The notes under the pieces were generated by a model that saw nothing but the letters and a program-made list of their open reading frames with translations, was not told the origin of the DNA and did not search any database. DNA of 64,000 bases from JABCZZ01 sp964454545 (GTDB lineage Bacteria; Pseudomonadota; Alphaproteobacteria; Rickettsiales; JABCZZ01): assembly GCA_964454545.1 (NCBI GenBank), contig CAYVTI010000003.1, forward strand, positions 1 to 64,000, given 5' to 3'. Shown piece after piece: positions 7,426 through 15,796 of this stretch. Both the position numbers and the translations under genes were made by a program. How positions within the stretch are numbered: position 1 is the first letter of the stretch; each line of letters opens with the position of its first letter.

Positions 7426-8304
7426 ATGAAAACAGCATCCCCAGCCCTCATCAGCCTGCTCGCCTCAAGGCAGTTTTTCTTCGCCGATCTGTACCAGTTC
7501 TCGCTGGCTGGAGGCGGGCAGCTCCATTATTGCGGCGGCGATAAGGATATCCTCTGGAACGGCGTCACATGGAGCGCGGGCGGCGGCATGGGGCCGTATT
7601 TCGAACGCAAGGACAACAAGGCGAAATGCCACTGGAAAGTAGGCGTGGAAGTGGATACGCTGGTGTTCGACGTATTGCCTGGTGCTTCCACCGTCATCGG
7701 CGAGCCGTTTTTACCGGCAGTCAGGCAGGGCGTGTTCGACGGCGCTGAATTGACACTCTATCGCGCTTTCATGCCCGCCTATGGCAATGTTGCCGCGGGA
7801 ACGGTCATCATGTTCGCGGGCCGCGTTGCGGAAGTGGACGCCAGCGGTTCGCTCGCCACGTTCTCCGTGAACAGCCATCTTGAACTGCTCAACCAGAACC
7901 TGCCGCGCAACCTGTACCAGTCCGGCTGCGTGAACACGCTGTATGATTCCGCCTGCACGCTGAACCAGGCGAATTTCGCAGTGGCCGGCAGCGCTTCCGG
8001 CGGTTCCACCGCAAGCGTCATCAATACATTCTTGACTCAGGCGGCGGGATATTTTGACCTGGGAGTCATTACGTTTACCAGCGGCATAAATAATGGCGTT
8101 TCACGCACGGTGAAAAACTATGCCGGTGGATCGCCATCTGCTGTCAATCTCATTGCGCCGTTTCCTTCCGCACCCGGCTCCGGGGATGCATTCTCCATCG
8201 TACCGGGTTGCGACAAACAGCAATCCACCTGCAGGAATAAATTTTTCAACCTCGTTAATTTCCGCGGGTTTCCCTATGTGCCGGAGAACAGCACGGCGGT
8301 GTAG
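7426..8304 (+). CDS. DUF2163 tail tip protein (RcGTA g13-like)
   Basis: A 292-residue protein. The N-terminal DUF2163 part has FFFADLYQFSLAGGG, the YCGGDKDILWNGVTW strand and KCHWKVGVEVDTLVFDV. The C-terminal part, with CDKQQSTCRNKFFNLVNFRGFP, matches the phage BR0599-type domain carrying conserved cysteines. In RcGTA the homologue is a hub protein that contains an Fe-S binding cysteine cluster; the cysteines at the C-terminus here (CVNTLYDSAC, CDKQQSTC) fit that, though cofactor binding is inferred. Confidence 0.9.
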   Translation: MKTASPALISLLASRQFFFADLYQFSLAGGGQLHYCGGDKDILWNGVTWSAGGGMGPYFERKDNKAKCHWKVGVEVDTLVFDVLPGASTVIGEPFLPAVRQGVFDGAELTLYRAFMPAYGNVAAGTVIMFAGRVAEVDASGSLATFSVNSHLELLNQNLPRNLYQSGCVNTLYDSACTLNQANFAVAGSASGGSTASVINTFLTQAAGYFDLGVITFTSGINNGVSRTVKNYAGGSPSAVNLIAPFPSAPGSGDAFSIVPGCDKQQSTCRNKFFNLVNFRGFPYVPENSTAV

Positions 8305-8388
8305 CGCAATCTCTGTGCCATGCCTTGTTTTCGCTGTGGCCTGGCGAGATCTGAACTGAATGCAATGCAAACAAGAAAGGACCTTTTT

Positions 8389-8586
8389 ATGACCATCAGA
8401 GAAGACATCGCAAGAATCGAAGGGCTTGCTGAGAAGCTGAAGAATGAAATCGAGGTGTGGTTCGAACGGCATTTCGCAACGCTTGCTCATAATCCGAAAC
8501 TGGAACAGGCGAAAGCCGATCTGCATGAAATGCTAGGCACGGAGGCAACTGCGCCTGATGCGGCGGCTTCTGCTTCCGCAGCCTGA
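8389..8586 (+). CDS. small unknown phage protein
   Basis: A 65-residue protein. The AAAGGA at 8376-8381 positions the start at ATG 8389 (MTIREDIARIEGLAEKL); upstream in-frame starts at 8320 and 8365 lack such a site. It is a charged helix with an Ala-rich tail. It lies between the DUF2163 and NlpC/P60 genes. No family is recognised; it may be a small tail or peptidase partner. Confidence 0.6.
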   Translation: MTIREDIARIEGLAEKLKNEIEVWFERHFATLAHNPKLEQAKADLHEMLGTEATAPDAAASASAA

Positions 8587-8587
8587 T

Positions 8588-9061
8588 ATGCAAGATACTG
8601 AACGTGCGCGGGTGGTGGCGGTTGCGCGTGAATGGCTCGGCACGCCGTATCACACCGGAGGCAGGGTGAAAGATGCGGGTGTTGACTGCCTGACATTGCT
8701 TGCCGAAGTGTTCCATGAAGCGGGACTGGTGGAAAAGATTGACATCCCTTATTATCCAAACGACTGGCACCTTCACCGCGCCGCCGAGCGTTACCTTGAC
8801 GGGTTGCTGCAATATACGCGTGAAATATCCGCGCCGCTTCCGGGTGATATTGCGCTCTGGAAATTCGGCCGTTGCTTCAGTCACGGCGCGATTGTTATTG
8901 AGTGGCCTATCATCATCCACGCTTATGTCGGGCGCGAATGCACGCTTGAGGATGCCTCAAAGGCGAAGTGGCTTAGCCATATTGGCGAAGATGCCGGAGA
9001 AAGCGCAAAACTGAGGCCAGTGCGTTTTTTCAGCGTATTTCTAACCCGTGGCCAGAGTTGA
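8588..9061 (+). CDS. NlpC/P60-family tail peptidase (RcGTA g14-like)
   Basis: A 157-residue protein from ATG 8588, one base after the preceding stop. The open frame extends back to 8558, but that part overlaps the upstream gene. The catalytic Cys is in GVDCLTLLAEV (C34), the His in FSHGAIVIE (H99), and a third polar residue is H111. These enzymes cleave peptidoglycan cross-links or stem peptides. In GTA-like tails they let the tip pass through the recipient cell wall. It lies directly before the tail tip gene. Confidence 0.9.
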   Translation: MQDTERARVVAVAREWLGTPYHTGGRVKDAGVDCLTLLAEVFHEAGLVEKIDIPYYPNDWHLHRAAERYLDGLLQYTREISAPLPGDIALWKFGRCFSHGAIVIEWPIIIHAYVGRECTLEDASKAKWLSHIGEDAGESAKLRPVRFFSVFLTRGQS

Positions 9062-9138
9062 GAGTTTAGAGTAGAGAAAAACTTTTTACTCCACTCTCGC
9101 TACTCAACTCTCAATTCTAACTTCTCATCACTCATTCT
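9052..9138. repeat. self-complementary intergenic segment
   Basis: The left part (CAGAGTTGAGAGTTTAGAGT, from 9053) pairs imperfectly with ACTCAACTCTCAATTCT at about 9102-9118, with AGAGTAGAGAAAAAC / TTTTTACTCCACTCT forming the inner stem. It occupies the whole gap before the tail tip gene and has no conserved sequence elsewhere except the related segment at 17510-17559. Confidence 0.65.
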
Positions 9139-12100
9139 ATGTCCTTCCTCGTTGGCATTGCAAGAACGCCGCAGGCGGCGCAACAGGCGGCTGTGTCCGG
9201 CCTGCATCTGCAGAGCTCGGTCTACGGGAAAGCGCTTCCCATTGTTTACGGCACGACGCGCATCGCGCCCAACCTTATCTGGTATGGGGATTTTGTCGCC
9301 GCTCCCCAAAGCTCATCTTCGGGTGGCGGTGGCAAGGGCGGCGTTACCGGGGGCGGAGGCAAAGGTGGCGGCGCGTCGTCCTATATCTACCAGACGGCGG
9401 TGGCGCTGGGCTTGTGCGAAGGGCCGGTGCAAGGCGTAGGCAATGTCTATGTCAGCAAGTCGGTCACGACGATTGCCGCGCTCGGACTTTCAGAATTTCC
9501 GGGGAATTACGGCCAGGCGCCGTGGGGATACCTTGCAGCCAAACATCCGGATCAGGCCATCGGTTACAGCGGCGTTGCCTATCTTGCTGCAAGCAGCTAC
9601 CCGCTTGGCAGTAACGCGGAGCTGCCCAACCATAATTTCGAGGTGCAGGGGATTTATTCCACTTCGCTCTCATCACTCGGCGTTATCGACGCTGATCCGA
9701 GCCTCGTGGTCGCCGACCTGCTTACTAATCCCAACTATGGTGCGGGATTTCCACCGGTGCGGCTGGGAAGCCTTGGCGTCTATCAGTCATACTGCCTTGC
9801 GAACGGCCTCTGGATTTCGCCCGCCTATGTCACGCAGGCGCAGGCATCGTCAATGCTTGATGATCTTGCGAAGGCGACCAACAGCGCATTCGTCTGGTCG
9901 GGCGGAGTGCTGACGCTTGTGCCTTACGGCGATCAGAGCATTACTGCGAATGGATATGGTTACACTGCGCCTTCCGTGCCGCTTTACGATCTGACCGATG
10001 ACGATTTCATGGAAAATAAAAATACGGTGGCAGGAGAAAAAAAGGATGCCATATGGCTTATGCGCAAGCGCCCAAGCGATGCGCTTAATTCGGTGAAGGT
10101 GGAATGCCTTGATCGCGCCAACTCCTATAACCCGGCGGTGATCGAGGCGAAGGATCAGGCGCTCATAGGGCAGTTCGGACTGCGCCAGTCCTCCTCCGCC
10201 CAGATGCACCTGTTCGCCGATATGAACGCCGCGCGCGTGTCGGCGCAGCTCCAGCTGCAGCGGCAATATATCCGTAATATCTACCAGTTTACGCTCGACC
10301 AGCGTTATGTGCTGCTCGATCCGATGGATATCGTGACATTGACTGATCCAGGGCTTGGCCTTAACAGGCAATGGGTGCGCATTACCGAAATCACCGAGAA
10401 TGACGACGGATCGCTTTCTTTCACCGCCGAGGAATATCTTTCCGGCACCGGCAGCGCGCCGCTTTACAGCTATCAGTTGGGGCAGGGTTACGCCAATAAT
10501 TACAATGCCAGCCCCGGCAATGCCAACGCGCCGGTGATTTTCGAGCCGACCGCGGAACTCGCCGAAAGCCTGGAGGTATGGCTTGCGGTAAGCGGCGGCG
10601 CGTTCTGGGGCGGGTGCGACGTCTATATTTCCAACGATGGCAACAGTTATAAACTGGCCGGACGCATCAACGGTTCGGCGCGTACCGGCGTGCTCACCGC
10701 AACGCTGCCTTCCACCACCGCGAATGGAACAGGGCAGACGATCGATGTCACGAATACGCTCTCGGTTGATTTATCGCAGAGCAACGCGCAATTGCTTTCC
10801 GGCTCTCAAAGCGACGCCGTGGCGCTCGCAACGCTTTGTTATGTCGATGGTGAATATATCGCCTACCAGAACGCAACGCTCACCGGCAGCAACCGGTATA
10901 ATCTGGGCTGGCTGGTGCGCGGCGCTTACGGCACGGGCGTTTCGCAGCACTTAAGCGGCAGCAGTTTCGCACGTCTCGACAGCGGCATCTTCAAATATGC
11001 GTTCCCGCAGAATTACATCGGCTCGACCATTTACATCAAGTTTGTTTCTTTCAACATCTATGATGGCGGCCTGCAGACGCTTGCCGAGGTGCAGCCTTAT
11101 GCCTATATGATCAAGGGCACGGCGTTTTCCTCGCCACTGCCCACGCCGCAGAATTTGCGCACGTCCTACGTGGCGTCGCTCACCCAGCTCATGTGGGACG
11201 CGGTGCAGGATTTCCGCAGCGTCCAGTACGAAGTGCGCAAGGGCGCGGCATGGAACGGCGCGCAGGTGCTGGGGCGTACGATCTACCCGCCCTTTACCCT
11301 GCAAGGGGACGGCACATACTGGGTCTCGGCCTACAGCCAGCCGCTGGCAGGACTGCAGGTCTACAGCGAAACTCCGGCGAGCCTTGTCGTCTCAGGCTCG
11401 GTGATCACGAGCAACGTCATCGCAAGTTACGACGAACAGGCGACCGGCTGGAGCGGAACGCTCGGAGGCACGGCGGTGGTTGCGGGCAGCAACGTCATCA
11501 CCACGGGCTCCGGCAATATCTTAAGCGACGCAGATTTCCTCGGCACGGGCAATGTCTTATTTTACGGCGGCGGTGGCAACGGCACCTATGAAATTCCCGG
11601 AGCGCACCAGATCGACATCAGCCGTGCAGCGCCCTGCCAGGTGCTCGTCACCTGGACATCGCAGGGCGTCAAGATCACTGACAATATCCTTGCGGTGTAT
11701 GATTATCTGGGCGACACGGATGTTCTTGACTGGGCGGCTTCGGCCAACACTAATGTCTATCCGGAAATCGCGCTGTCGCAGAATGGCACGACATGGTCAG
11801 CGTGGCAAAAATATGCCGCGGGTACTTACAACGCACTTAAATTCAAGGCGCGGATGCAGATTCAGGTGAACGATCCACAGGTGCAGGCGATACTCTCCGG
11901 CTTCGTGTTCTCGGTAGACGTGCCCGACCGCGACGATCATTATGTGAACAAAAGCATCGCTGCGGGTGGCACCACGATCACTTTCATGCCGGACGGCTCC
12001 GCCACCGCGACGCCATTCAACGGCGGCCCGGCAGGCTCGCCAACGCAGCCTGCCATACAGGTTACGATTCTGAATGCGCAGGCAGGCGACCTTGCGATCG

Positions 12101-12195
12101 TAAGCAGCGTGAGCCTTTCGAGCTGCACCGTGCAGATCCTGAACGGTGGTGCAGGGGTGGTAAGGAATGTGAATTTACTGGTGCAGGGGTATTAG
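9139..12195 (+). CDS. tail tip / host-specificity protein (RcGTA g15-like)
   Basis: A 1018-residue protein, the largest virion gene. It starts with LVGIARTPQAAQQAAVSG, LPIVYGTTRIAPNLIWYG and a Gly-rich insertion (residues 56-78). Next come the hub domains with AVALGLCEGPVQGVGNVYVSK, YSGVAYLAASSYPLG and VVADLLTNPNYGAGFP. A beta-rich receptor-proximal half follows, with an FQ-like region near 675-760 that resembles a fibronectin-type module. The C-terminal 250 residues are low-complexity beta sequence. It is the baseplate hub that binds tail fibres and opens the cell envelope. The family assignment (PF13550-like hub) is firm; the receptor is unknown. Confidence 0.9.
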   Translation: MSFLVGIARTPQAAQQAAVSGLHLQSSVYGKALPIVYGTTRIAPNLIWYGDFVAAPQSSSSGGGGKGGVTGGGGKGGGASSYIYQTAVALGLCEGPVQGVGNVYVSKSVTTIAALGLSEFPGNYGQAPWGYLAAKHPDQAIGYSGVAYLAASSYPLGSNAELPNHNFEVQGIYSTSLSSLGVIDADPSLVVADLLTNPNYGAGFPPVRLGSLGVYQSYCLANGLWISPAYVTQAQASSMLDDLAKATNSAFVWSGGVLTLVPYGDQSITANGYGYTAPSVPLYDLTDDDFMENKNTVAGEKKDAIWLMRKRPSDALNSVKVECLDRANSYNPAVIEAKDQALIGQFGLRQSSSAQMHLFADMNAARVSAQLQLQRQYIRNIYQFTLDQRYVLLDPMDIVTLTDPGLGLNRQWVRITEITENDDGSLSFTAEEYLSGTGSAPLYSYQLGQGYANNYNASPGNANAPVIFEPTAELAESLEVWLAVSGGAFWGGCDVYISNDGNSYKLAGRINGSARTGVLTATLPSTTANGTGQTIDVTNTLSVDLSQSNAQLLSGSQSDAVALATLCYVDGEYIAYQNATLTGSNRYNLGWLVRGAYGTGVSQHLSGSSFARLDSGIFKYAFPQNYIGSTIYIKFVSFNIYDGGLQTLAEVQPYAYMIKGTAFSSPLPTPQNLRTSYVASLTQLMWDAVQDFRSVQYEVRKGAAWNGAQVLGRTIYPPFTLQGDGTYWVSAYSQPLAGLQVYSETPASLVVSGSVITSNVIASYDEQATGWSGTLGGTAVVAGSNVITTGSGNILSDADFLGTGNVLFYGGGGNGTYEIPGAHQIDISRAAPCQVLVTWTSQGVKITDNILAVYDYLGDTDVLDWAASANTNVYPEIALSQNGTTWSAWQKYAAGTYNALKFKARMQIQVNDPQVQAILSGFVFSVDVPDRDDHYVNKSIAAGGTTITFMPDGSATATPFNGGPAGSPTQPAIQVTILNAQAGDLAIVSSVSLSSCTVQILNGGAGVVRNVNLLVQGY

Positions 12196-12361
12196 AATAT
12201 TTTGTTCAAGGGACTTGAATCAAAATAGGCTATATGAGTGAATCGAAAAATCCGTATAGCGGCAACAGCAGGCAATTGCCTTACCTAAAGACATGAAAGA
12301 TCATGCACCTAGGTGGGGAATTGAAAGGTTTTAGAGAGTGTCATTTATCTGGCATCCATCT

Positions 12362-12465
12362 TTAATATATCACGCCAGACGGCGCTCTTGCTGGATGCCA
12401 TATTACGCTGGCATGACAAGGAAAAACAAATACTTATTCCTTTCCTTATCCAAAACTGAGGTTAA
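12362..12465. repeat. dispersed repeat A, copy 1
   Basis: About 104 bases that align without a length change to 56917-57020. Conserved blocks are CGCCAGACGGCGCTCTTGC, GGATGCCA, CAAATAC, TATTC and AACTGAGGTTAA. It contains the small perfect hairpin GCGCC-type (CGCC AGAC GGCG). There is no open frame in it. It is a short non-autonomous repeat or a mobile hairpin element. Confidence 0.8.
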
Positions 12466-12486
12466 ACGAGAATTTTTTCTCGTTTG
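12465..12486. terminator. AAACGAGAA hairpin, possible terminator
   Basis: AAACGAGAATTTTTTCTCGTTT is a perfect palindrome with a 9-bp arm around TTTT. Its right arm carries T residues. It could end transcription from the tail operon in either direction, but it is AT-rich and sits directly at the end of repeat A, so it may be part of the repeat boundary. Confidence 0.4.
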
Positions 12487-12504
12487 ACCATCAACAAATA
12501 ATCG

Positions 12505-12626
12505 CTCTCCTGCTCACCAGTAGTAATGCTGGTTTGTGGCTGGGGGGCGCAGTGCGTTTCCAGGGTTTTAGCCTGAAGATTATAGCGAAATCTTCAATGT
12601 TCGAGCTAATCCCCCTGCTATTCATT
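12505..12626 (+). ncRNA. foldable repeat B, copy 1 (candidate structured RNA)
   Basis: Aligns over its full length with 20926-21060. Shared blocks are CTCTCC.GCTCACC, AGCAATGCTGG-like, GTCCAG-like, AAGATTA, CAATGTTC and CCCCTGC. A closing stem GGCTGGGGG (12539-12547) / CCCCCTGC (12611-12618) is preserved though its bases differ from copy 2. No protein frame fits. Function unknown. Confidence 0.5.
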
Positions 12627-12712
12627 GATTCTTATCATTATTCATTATGAAACTTTTGTGTCACTTGTTTATTGCTGTTTTCATAAGCATGGCAATGGGT
12701 TAAAATGCCTAA

Positions 12713-13681
12713 GTGACACAATGGCCTGATATAGATCGCCGTCGTCTGGGCGCGATCAGCATTCTGCTTGGCAATGCAGCGGTATTTGCCAATGGCCTCA
12801 TTGCGAACCGGTTTGGCGAGGACCTGGACATGCGTAATGCTGGGGTGGGGCGCATGGCGTCGGCGGCGCTTACGAGTGGAGCCGGCCTGATTATCGGACG
12901 TTATGGTAGCTCACCGGTAGCCGCGCAGCTCGGGCGGCTTGAGAAGAAGCTTGCCGCTTTCATGAAACGGCACGGTATGCCGCTTGATGCGGAGCTGCTG
13001 AAGAAAGCGGATGAGGAAACCCGCAAGGGCTGGTTCTCTAAGCTTGAGGATTTCGCCTATGATCACCCTATGGAATGCGGCAATATTTATAACGCGGTAG
13101 CAGCGCTCGGCATGCTGGGCAGCGGGTTTCTGCGCAGGCGGCGCGGCGAATTGCAGTCGGGCAATGCCAATATCATCAACTATCTCATGATCCTTGCGGG
13201 AACGCTCTGGGGAAAAATGCAGGAAAAGCCGCTGAATTTCGCGGTCTGGCCGTTCCTTGGTGCGGACATATCCTTTGGCGGGCAGGCCTACGGCGAATAT
13301 AAAACGGCAAAGCAATTACCGGAAAACAGCTCGCTGCGTCCGTGGATGTTCATCATGTCCGGCATTTCTGCCTTTACAATGGTGGCTGCGGTCGTGGGCG
13401 ATGTCCTGACTGGGTTCAGTTCCAAGAAAGTGGGTGGGAATCCCAAGGATCGCGAAGAGGCGCAGAACGAGCTCATTGACAAGGCGGCGCGCATCCTTGC
13501 AAGCCAGCCCGTGGAAGTGCAGAGCCAGCTTGCAAAAGAAGCCGCAGAATACTTAAGCCAACAACAAGGATTGCGCATGGCGGATTTTGACGCCGATGCG
13601 CTGGTTTTACGTATCCTGCAGTCCATAGCGCGCCAGCAGGAACTTATCCAGAAAGAAACGCCCCGGCAGGGGCGTTTTTAA
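12713..13681 (+). CDS. unknown prophage-associated membrane protein
   Basis: A 322-residue protein from a GTG at 12713 (MTQWPDIDRRRLGAIS). Hydrophobic segments lie near residues 12-30, 42-60, 120-140, 150-165 and 218-240, so several membrane spans are likely, with a soluble helical C-terminal third (EEAQNELIDKAARIL..., QSQLAKEAAEYLSQQQ). I do not recognise the family. The last codons (ETPRQGRF, then TAA) lie inside a strong intrinsic terminator, so the coding end and the transcript end coincide. Confidence 0.6.
   Translation: MTQWPDIDRRRLGAISILLGNAAVFANGLIANRFGEDLDMRNAGVGRMASAALTSGAGLIIGRYGSSPVAAQLGRLEKKLAAFMKRHGMPLDAELLKKADEETRKGWFSKLEDFAYDHPMECGNIYNAVAALGMLGSGFLRRRRGELQSGNANIINYLMILAGTLWGKMQEKPLNFAVWPFLGADISFGGQAYGEYKTAKQLPENSSLRPWMFIMSGISAFTMVAAVVGDVLTGFSSKKVGGNPKDREEAQNELIDKAARILASQPVEVQSQLAKEAAEYLSQQQGLRMADFDADALVLRILQSIARQQELIQKETPRQGRF
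13656..13681 (+). terminator. intrinsic terminator overlapping the stop codon
   Basis: AAACGCCCC (13656-13664) pairs with GGGGCGTTT around a GGCA loop and runs into TTTTTA. The stem lies within the last eight codons of the preceding gene, and the TAA stop is in the T-run. Confidence 0.85.
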
Positions 13682-13760
13682 AGTGTTAACAGTAACCAAA
13701 TATTAACTATTATCTGATATATTTCTCTCTGTGCCGTATGGGGAATCTTCAGATAGTTTT

Positions 13761-14123
13761 ATGATTATAAAATATAAATCACTAATATCCTGCCTTGTGC
13801 TCGTTTCAGCTTCTGCCGCGGTTGCAGAGGATAACCTCATCTATATAAGCCAGGCGGGCAATCATAATATGGCCAGCGTTGCACAGTCGGGAAACAACAA
13901 CTTCTATGACATATTGCTCACCGGGCAAAATGATGCAGCGAATGTTTCCCAGGGCGGCTCTTATAATACCGCGAACCTAACGCAGAGCGGGATAAGCGAT
14001 CAGATAAAACTGATCCAAAGCGGCAGTAATGATTTTGCTTCCATTACCCAGACCGGGCGTTTCGACGTTGCGGTGGTTAGCCAGATAGGGAATGGAAATC
14101 ACGTCAGTATAATTCAGCATTAG
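13761..14123 (+). CDS. curlin-repeat amyloid-like secreted protein
   Basis: A 120-residue protein from ATG 13761 with a signal peptide (hydrophobic IISCL...SASAAVA, cut near residue 22). A GTG at 13731 would add ten non-signal residues and is less likely. The mature part is built from curlin-type units with spaced Gln, Gly and Asn: ISQAGNHNMASVAQSGNNNF, VSQGGSYNTANLTQSG, IKLIQSGSNDFASITQTG, VVSQIGNGNHVSIIQH. These are the cross-beta repeats of CsgA/CsgB, which form curli amyloid fibres outside the cell. No csgEFG or other curli gene is seen nearby. It sits between phage genes, which is unusual for a fibre subunit. Confidence 0.8.
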   Translation: MIIKYKSLISCLVLVSASAAVAEDNLIYISQAGNHNMASVAQSGNNNFYDILLTGQNDAANVSQGGSYNTANLTQSGISDQIKLIQSGSNDFASITQTGRFDVAVVSQIGNGNHVSIIQH

Positions 14124-14237
14124 AGAGCGTTCTTGATTTAAGTGACTACAAAAACGCTCCCGTTCTTTAATGGCGCTCAAGCGCCGCGCAGGCTGCGCTC
14201 CCCTCTTGGCCGCCAGCCGCAGCTAAAGCTCCTCCCC

Positions 14238-14275
14238 GCATGTTCGTTTTTGTCTGCGACTAAAACGAACATGCT
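14238..14275. repeat. perfect 12-bp inverted repeat
   Basis: GCATGTTCGTTTT at 14238-14250 pairs with AAACGAACATGC ending at 14274, around a 12-base loop. It lies in the 251-base gap after the curlin gene, together with GGCGCTCAAGCGCC (about 14171-14184) and a GAGCGTT / AACGCTC pair at 14125-14158. It could be a factor-independent terminator region or an operator-like site. Confidence 0.6.
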
Positions 14276-14285
14276 CTAAATCTTA

Positions 14286-14355
14286 AAAATCGGGAATACG
14301 GGAAATCAGGAATTCCCGCCTATTCTCCATTGCCGGCTTCCTGACTTCCCAATTT
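14286..14355. repeat. self-complementary intergenic segment
   Basis: AAATCGGGAATACGGGAAATCAGGAA (14287-14312) is matched by TTCCTGACTTCCCAATTT (14338-14355). The arms pair imperfectly and fill the gap immediately upstream of the tail-fibre gene at 14375. Confidence 0.6.
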
Positions 14356-14374
14356 CAACCTCAAAGGAATCCTT

Positions 14375-15622
14375 ATGTCACAAAACTCCCTTGTGCTGCC
14401 TACCACCGGGACGGTGAGCGGGCTGCAGATGACGCAGAACATCAACTATGCGCTTGACACGCTCAATACGCTCTGCTCGGGCGCTGCGGCTCCGGGCACG
14501 CCGGAAGCGGGGCAGTTCTGGCATGATACCACCAACAATATCCTCAAACTGCGCAGCCTTGATAATATGGCATGGATTTCATTATTCAAACTTGATGAAG
14601 CCGGCTATCAGGCGCTTCTGTCAAATTCCTCTTACAATCAAGGCGGCTTCGTCAATAAATTCCACAACCCCATCCATGATATAGCCCAGCGCGGTAATTC
14701 TGTAATTACCGTCACTACGTCGGGAGGATATGTCACAGATGGTTGGATTGTGACGCCAAGTGGCGCAAGCTGCACGGCACAGCAGAGCGCATCCAACCCT
14801 CGCGCCGGCAGGTTGTCTACTTATTCCCTGCTGCTTACCGGCGCGACGGGTGTCACCGACATTGCGCTCAAGCAGCGCATCGAGAGCCTGATCGCGCAGC
14901 CGCTCGCAGGCCAGCAGGTCACCGTGCAGGCGCAGGTCTATAACAATACCGGATCATCGATTACGCCGACGCTTACCGTGAAACGCCCGACCGCCACCGA
15001 CAATTATACTTCGGTCACGGTTGATGTGAGCGCAGTGAACCTGCAGTCTTGTGCGAATGGCGCATGGACTTTAGTTTCCTACACTTTTGCATGTAACGCC
15101 GGAGCAGGGGCAGGGCTGGAAGTGACGATCGATTTCGGCAACAGTTTCAGCACTACCGGAAAAAGCGTGCAGGTCACCGAACTGGATATAAGGGCAACGC
15201 CCGGCGTTGCGACAGGCCTTAACGGCACGCCGCCGGTGCCGGAAATACGCCCGATCCATGCCGAACTTGCATTCTGCCAGCGGTATTTCTTCTCGACGTT
15301 TCCTCCCGGCGTTGCGCCCGCCCAGAATGCGGGCAGCACCGGTTGCTGGAACTTCAACCAGATATATTCCAACAACGCCAACAACCAGAGCACAGGGGAC
15401 TTGCGCTTTGCTACCCAGATGCGGGCGGCGCCGACGGTGATCACCTATAACCCGTCCAATGCCAACGCGCAGCCGAGGAATTTCACGCGCGGGACGGATT
15501 GCACCGGCGCGGCGCTGGGGCAGTCTTCCGTCAACACCGTTACCTTCACCTATACGACGGCTTCCACATCCTCCGTAGGAGACGCCAACGGGTTACATAT
15601 CACAGCAACAGCGGAGTTATAA
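14375..15622 (+). CDS. phage tail fibre-like protein
   Basis: A 415-residue protein with AAAGGA eight bases before its ATG. The N-terminus, with GLQMTQNINYALDTLNTL and GQFWHDTTNNILKLR, is the attachment type common to siphovirus and GTA fibres. Residues 95-290 form a beta-sandwich/carbohydrate-binding-like part (VTVQAQVYNNTGSSITPTLT). The C-terminal part (AELAFCQRYFFSTFPPG, FATQMRAAPTVITYNPS) is a recurring distal fibre domain. It is probably the receptor-binding fibre of the first tail-fibre set. The next small gene starts two bases after its stop. Confidence 0.75.
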   Translation: MSQNSLVLPTTGTVSGLQMTQNINYALDTLNTLCSGAAAPGTPEAGQFWHDTTNNILKLRSLDNMAWISLFKLDEAGYQALLSNSSYNQGGFVNKFHNPIHDIAQRGNSVITVTTSGGYVTDGWIVTPSGASCTAQQSASNPRAGRLSTYSLLLTGATGVTDIALKQRIESLIAQPLAGQQVTVQAQVYNNTGSSITPTLTVKRPTATDNYTSVTVDVSAVNLQSCANGAWTLVSYTFACNAGAGAGLEVTIDFGNSFSTTGKSVQVTELDIRATPGVATGLNGTPPVPEIRPIHAELAFCQRYFFSTFPPGVAPAQNAGSTGCWNFNQIYSNNANNQSTGDLRFATQMRAAPTVITYNPSNANAQPRNFTRGTDCTGAALGQSSVNTVTFTYTTASTSSVGDANGLHITATAEL

Positions 15623-15623
15623 G

Positions 15624-15785
15624 ATGTACCAGCAGATTCCCGATATCAGCGGCCATGCCCGCATCGATATGATTCAGCGCGCATCGGACGGAGCATTCAT
15701 ACCTTTTGATTCATCCAACAAGGATTACCAGGCATATCAGGAGTGGCGCGAAAAAGGAAACAGCCCGTTGCCGCTCAATCCATAG
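15624..15785 (+). CDS. small 53-residue fibre-accessory-like protein
   Basis: ATG at 15624, two bases after the fibre stop, to TAG at 15783. It starts MYQQIPDISGHARIDMIQ and includes the pattern SNKDYQAYQEWREKGNSP. This Y-x2-Y-x2-W-x2-G-x-P pattern is seen in short phage proteins encoded after tail fibres. The tight spacing and normal codon use suggest it is translated with the fibre. Function unknown. Confidence 0.6.
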   Translation: MYQQIPDISGHARIDMIQRASDGAFIPFDSSNKDYQAYQEWREKGNSPLPLNP

Positions 15786-15796
15786 CGGCGGAACCT

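Larger units (their letters stand above)
12196..12712. other. gene-free 517-base gap with two repeats
   Basis: No recognisable gene of normal size. It holds a possible 20-codon frame at 12234-12296 (starting MSESKNPYSG, no Shine-Dalgarno), the dispersed repeat at 12362-12465, a 9-bp inverted pair flanking it (GGCATCCAT at 12352 and ATGGATGCC-like 12391-12399), a hairpin AAACGAGAA/TTCTCGTTT at 12465-12486 and the foldable repeat at 12505-12626. Confidence 0.6.

Noticed and set aside
12234..12296. 20-codon frame (MSESKNPYSG...) after the tail-tip gene
   Set aside because: Plausible amino-acid sequence, but too short and without a Shine-Dalgarno site; mentioned only in the gap entry.
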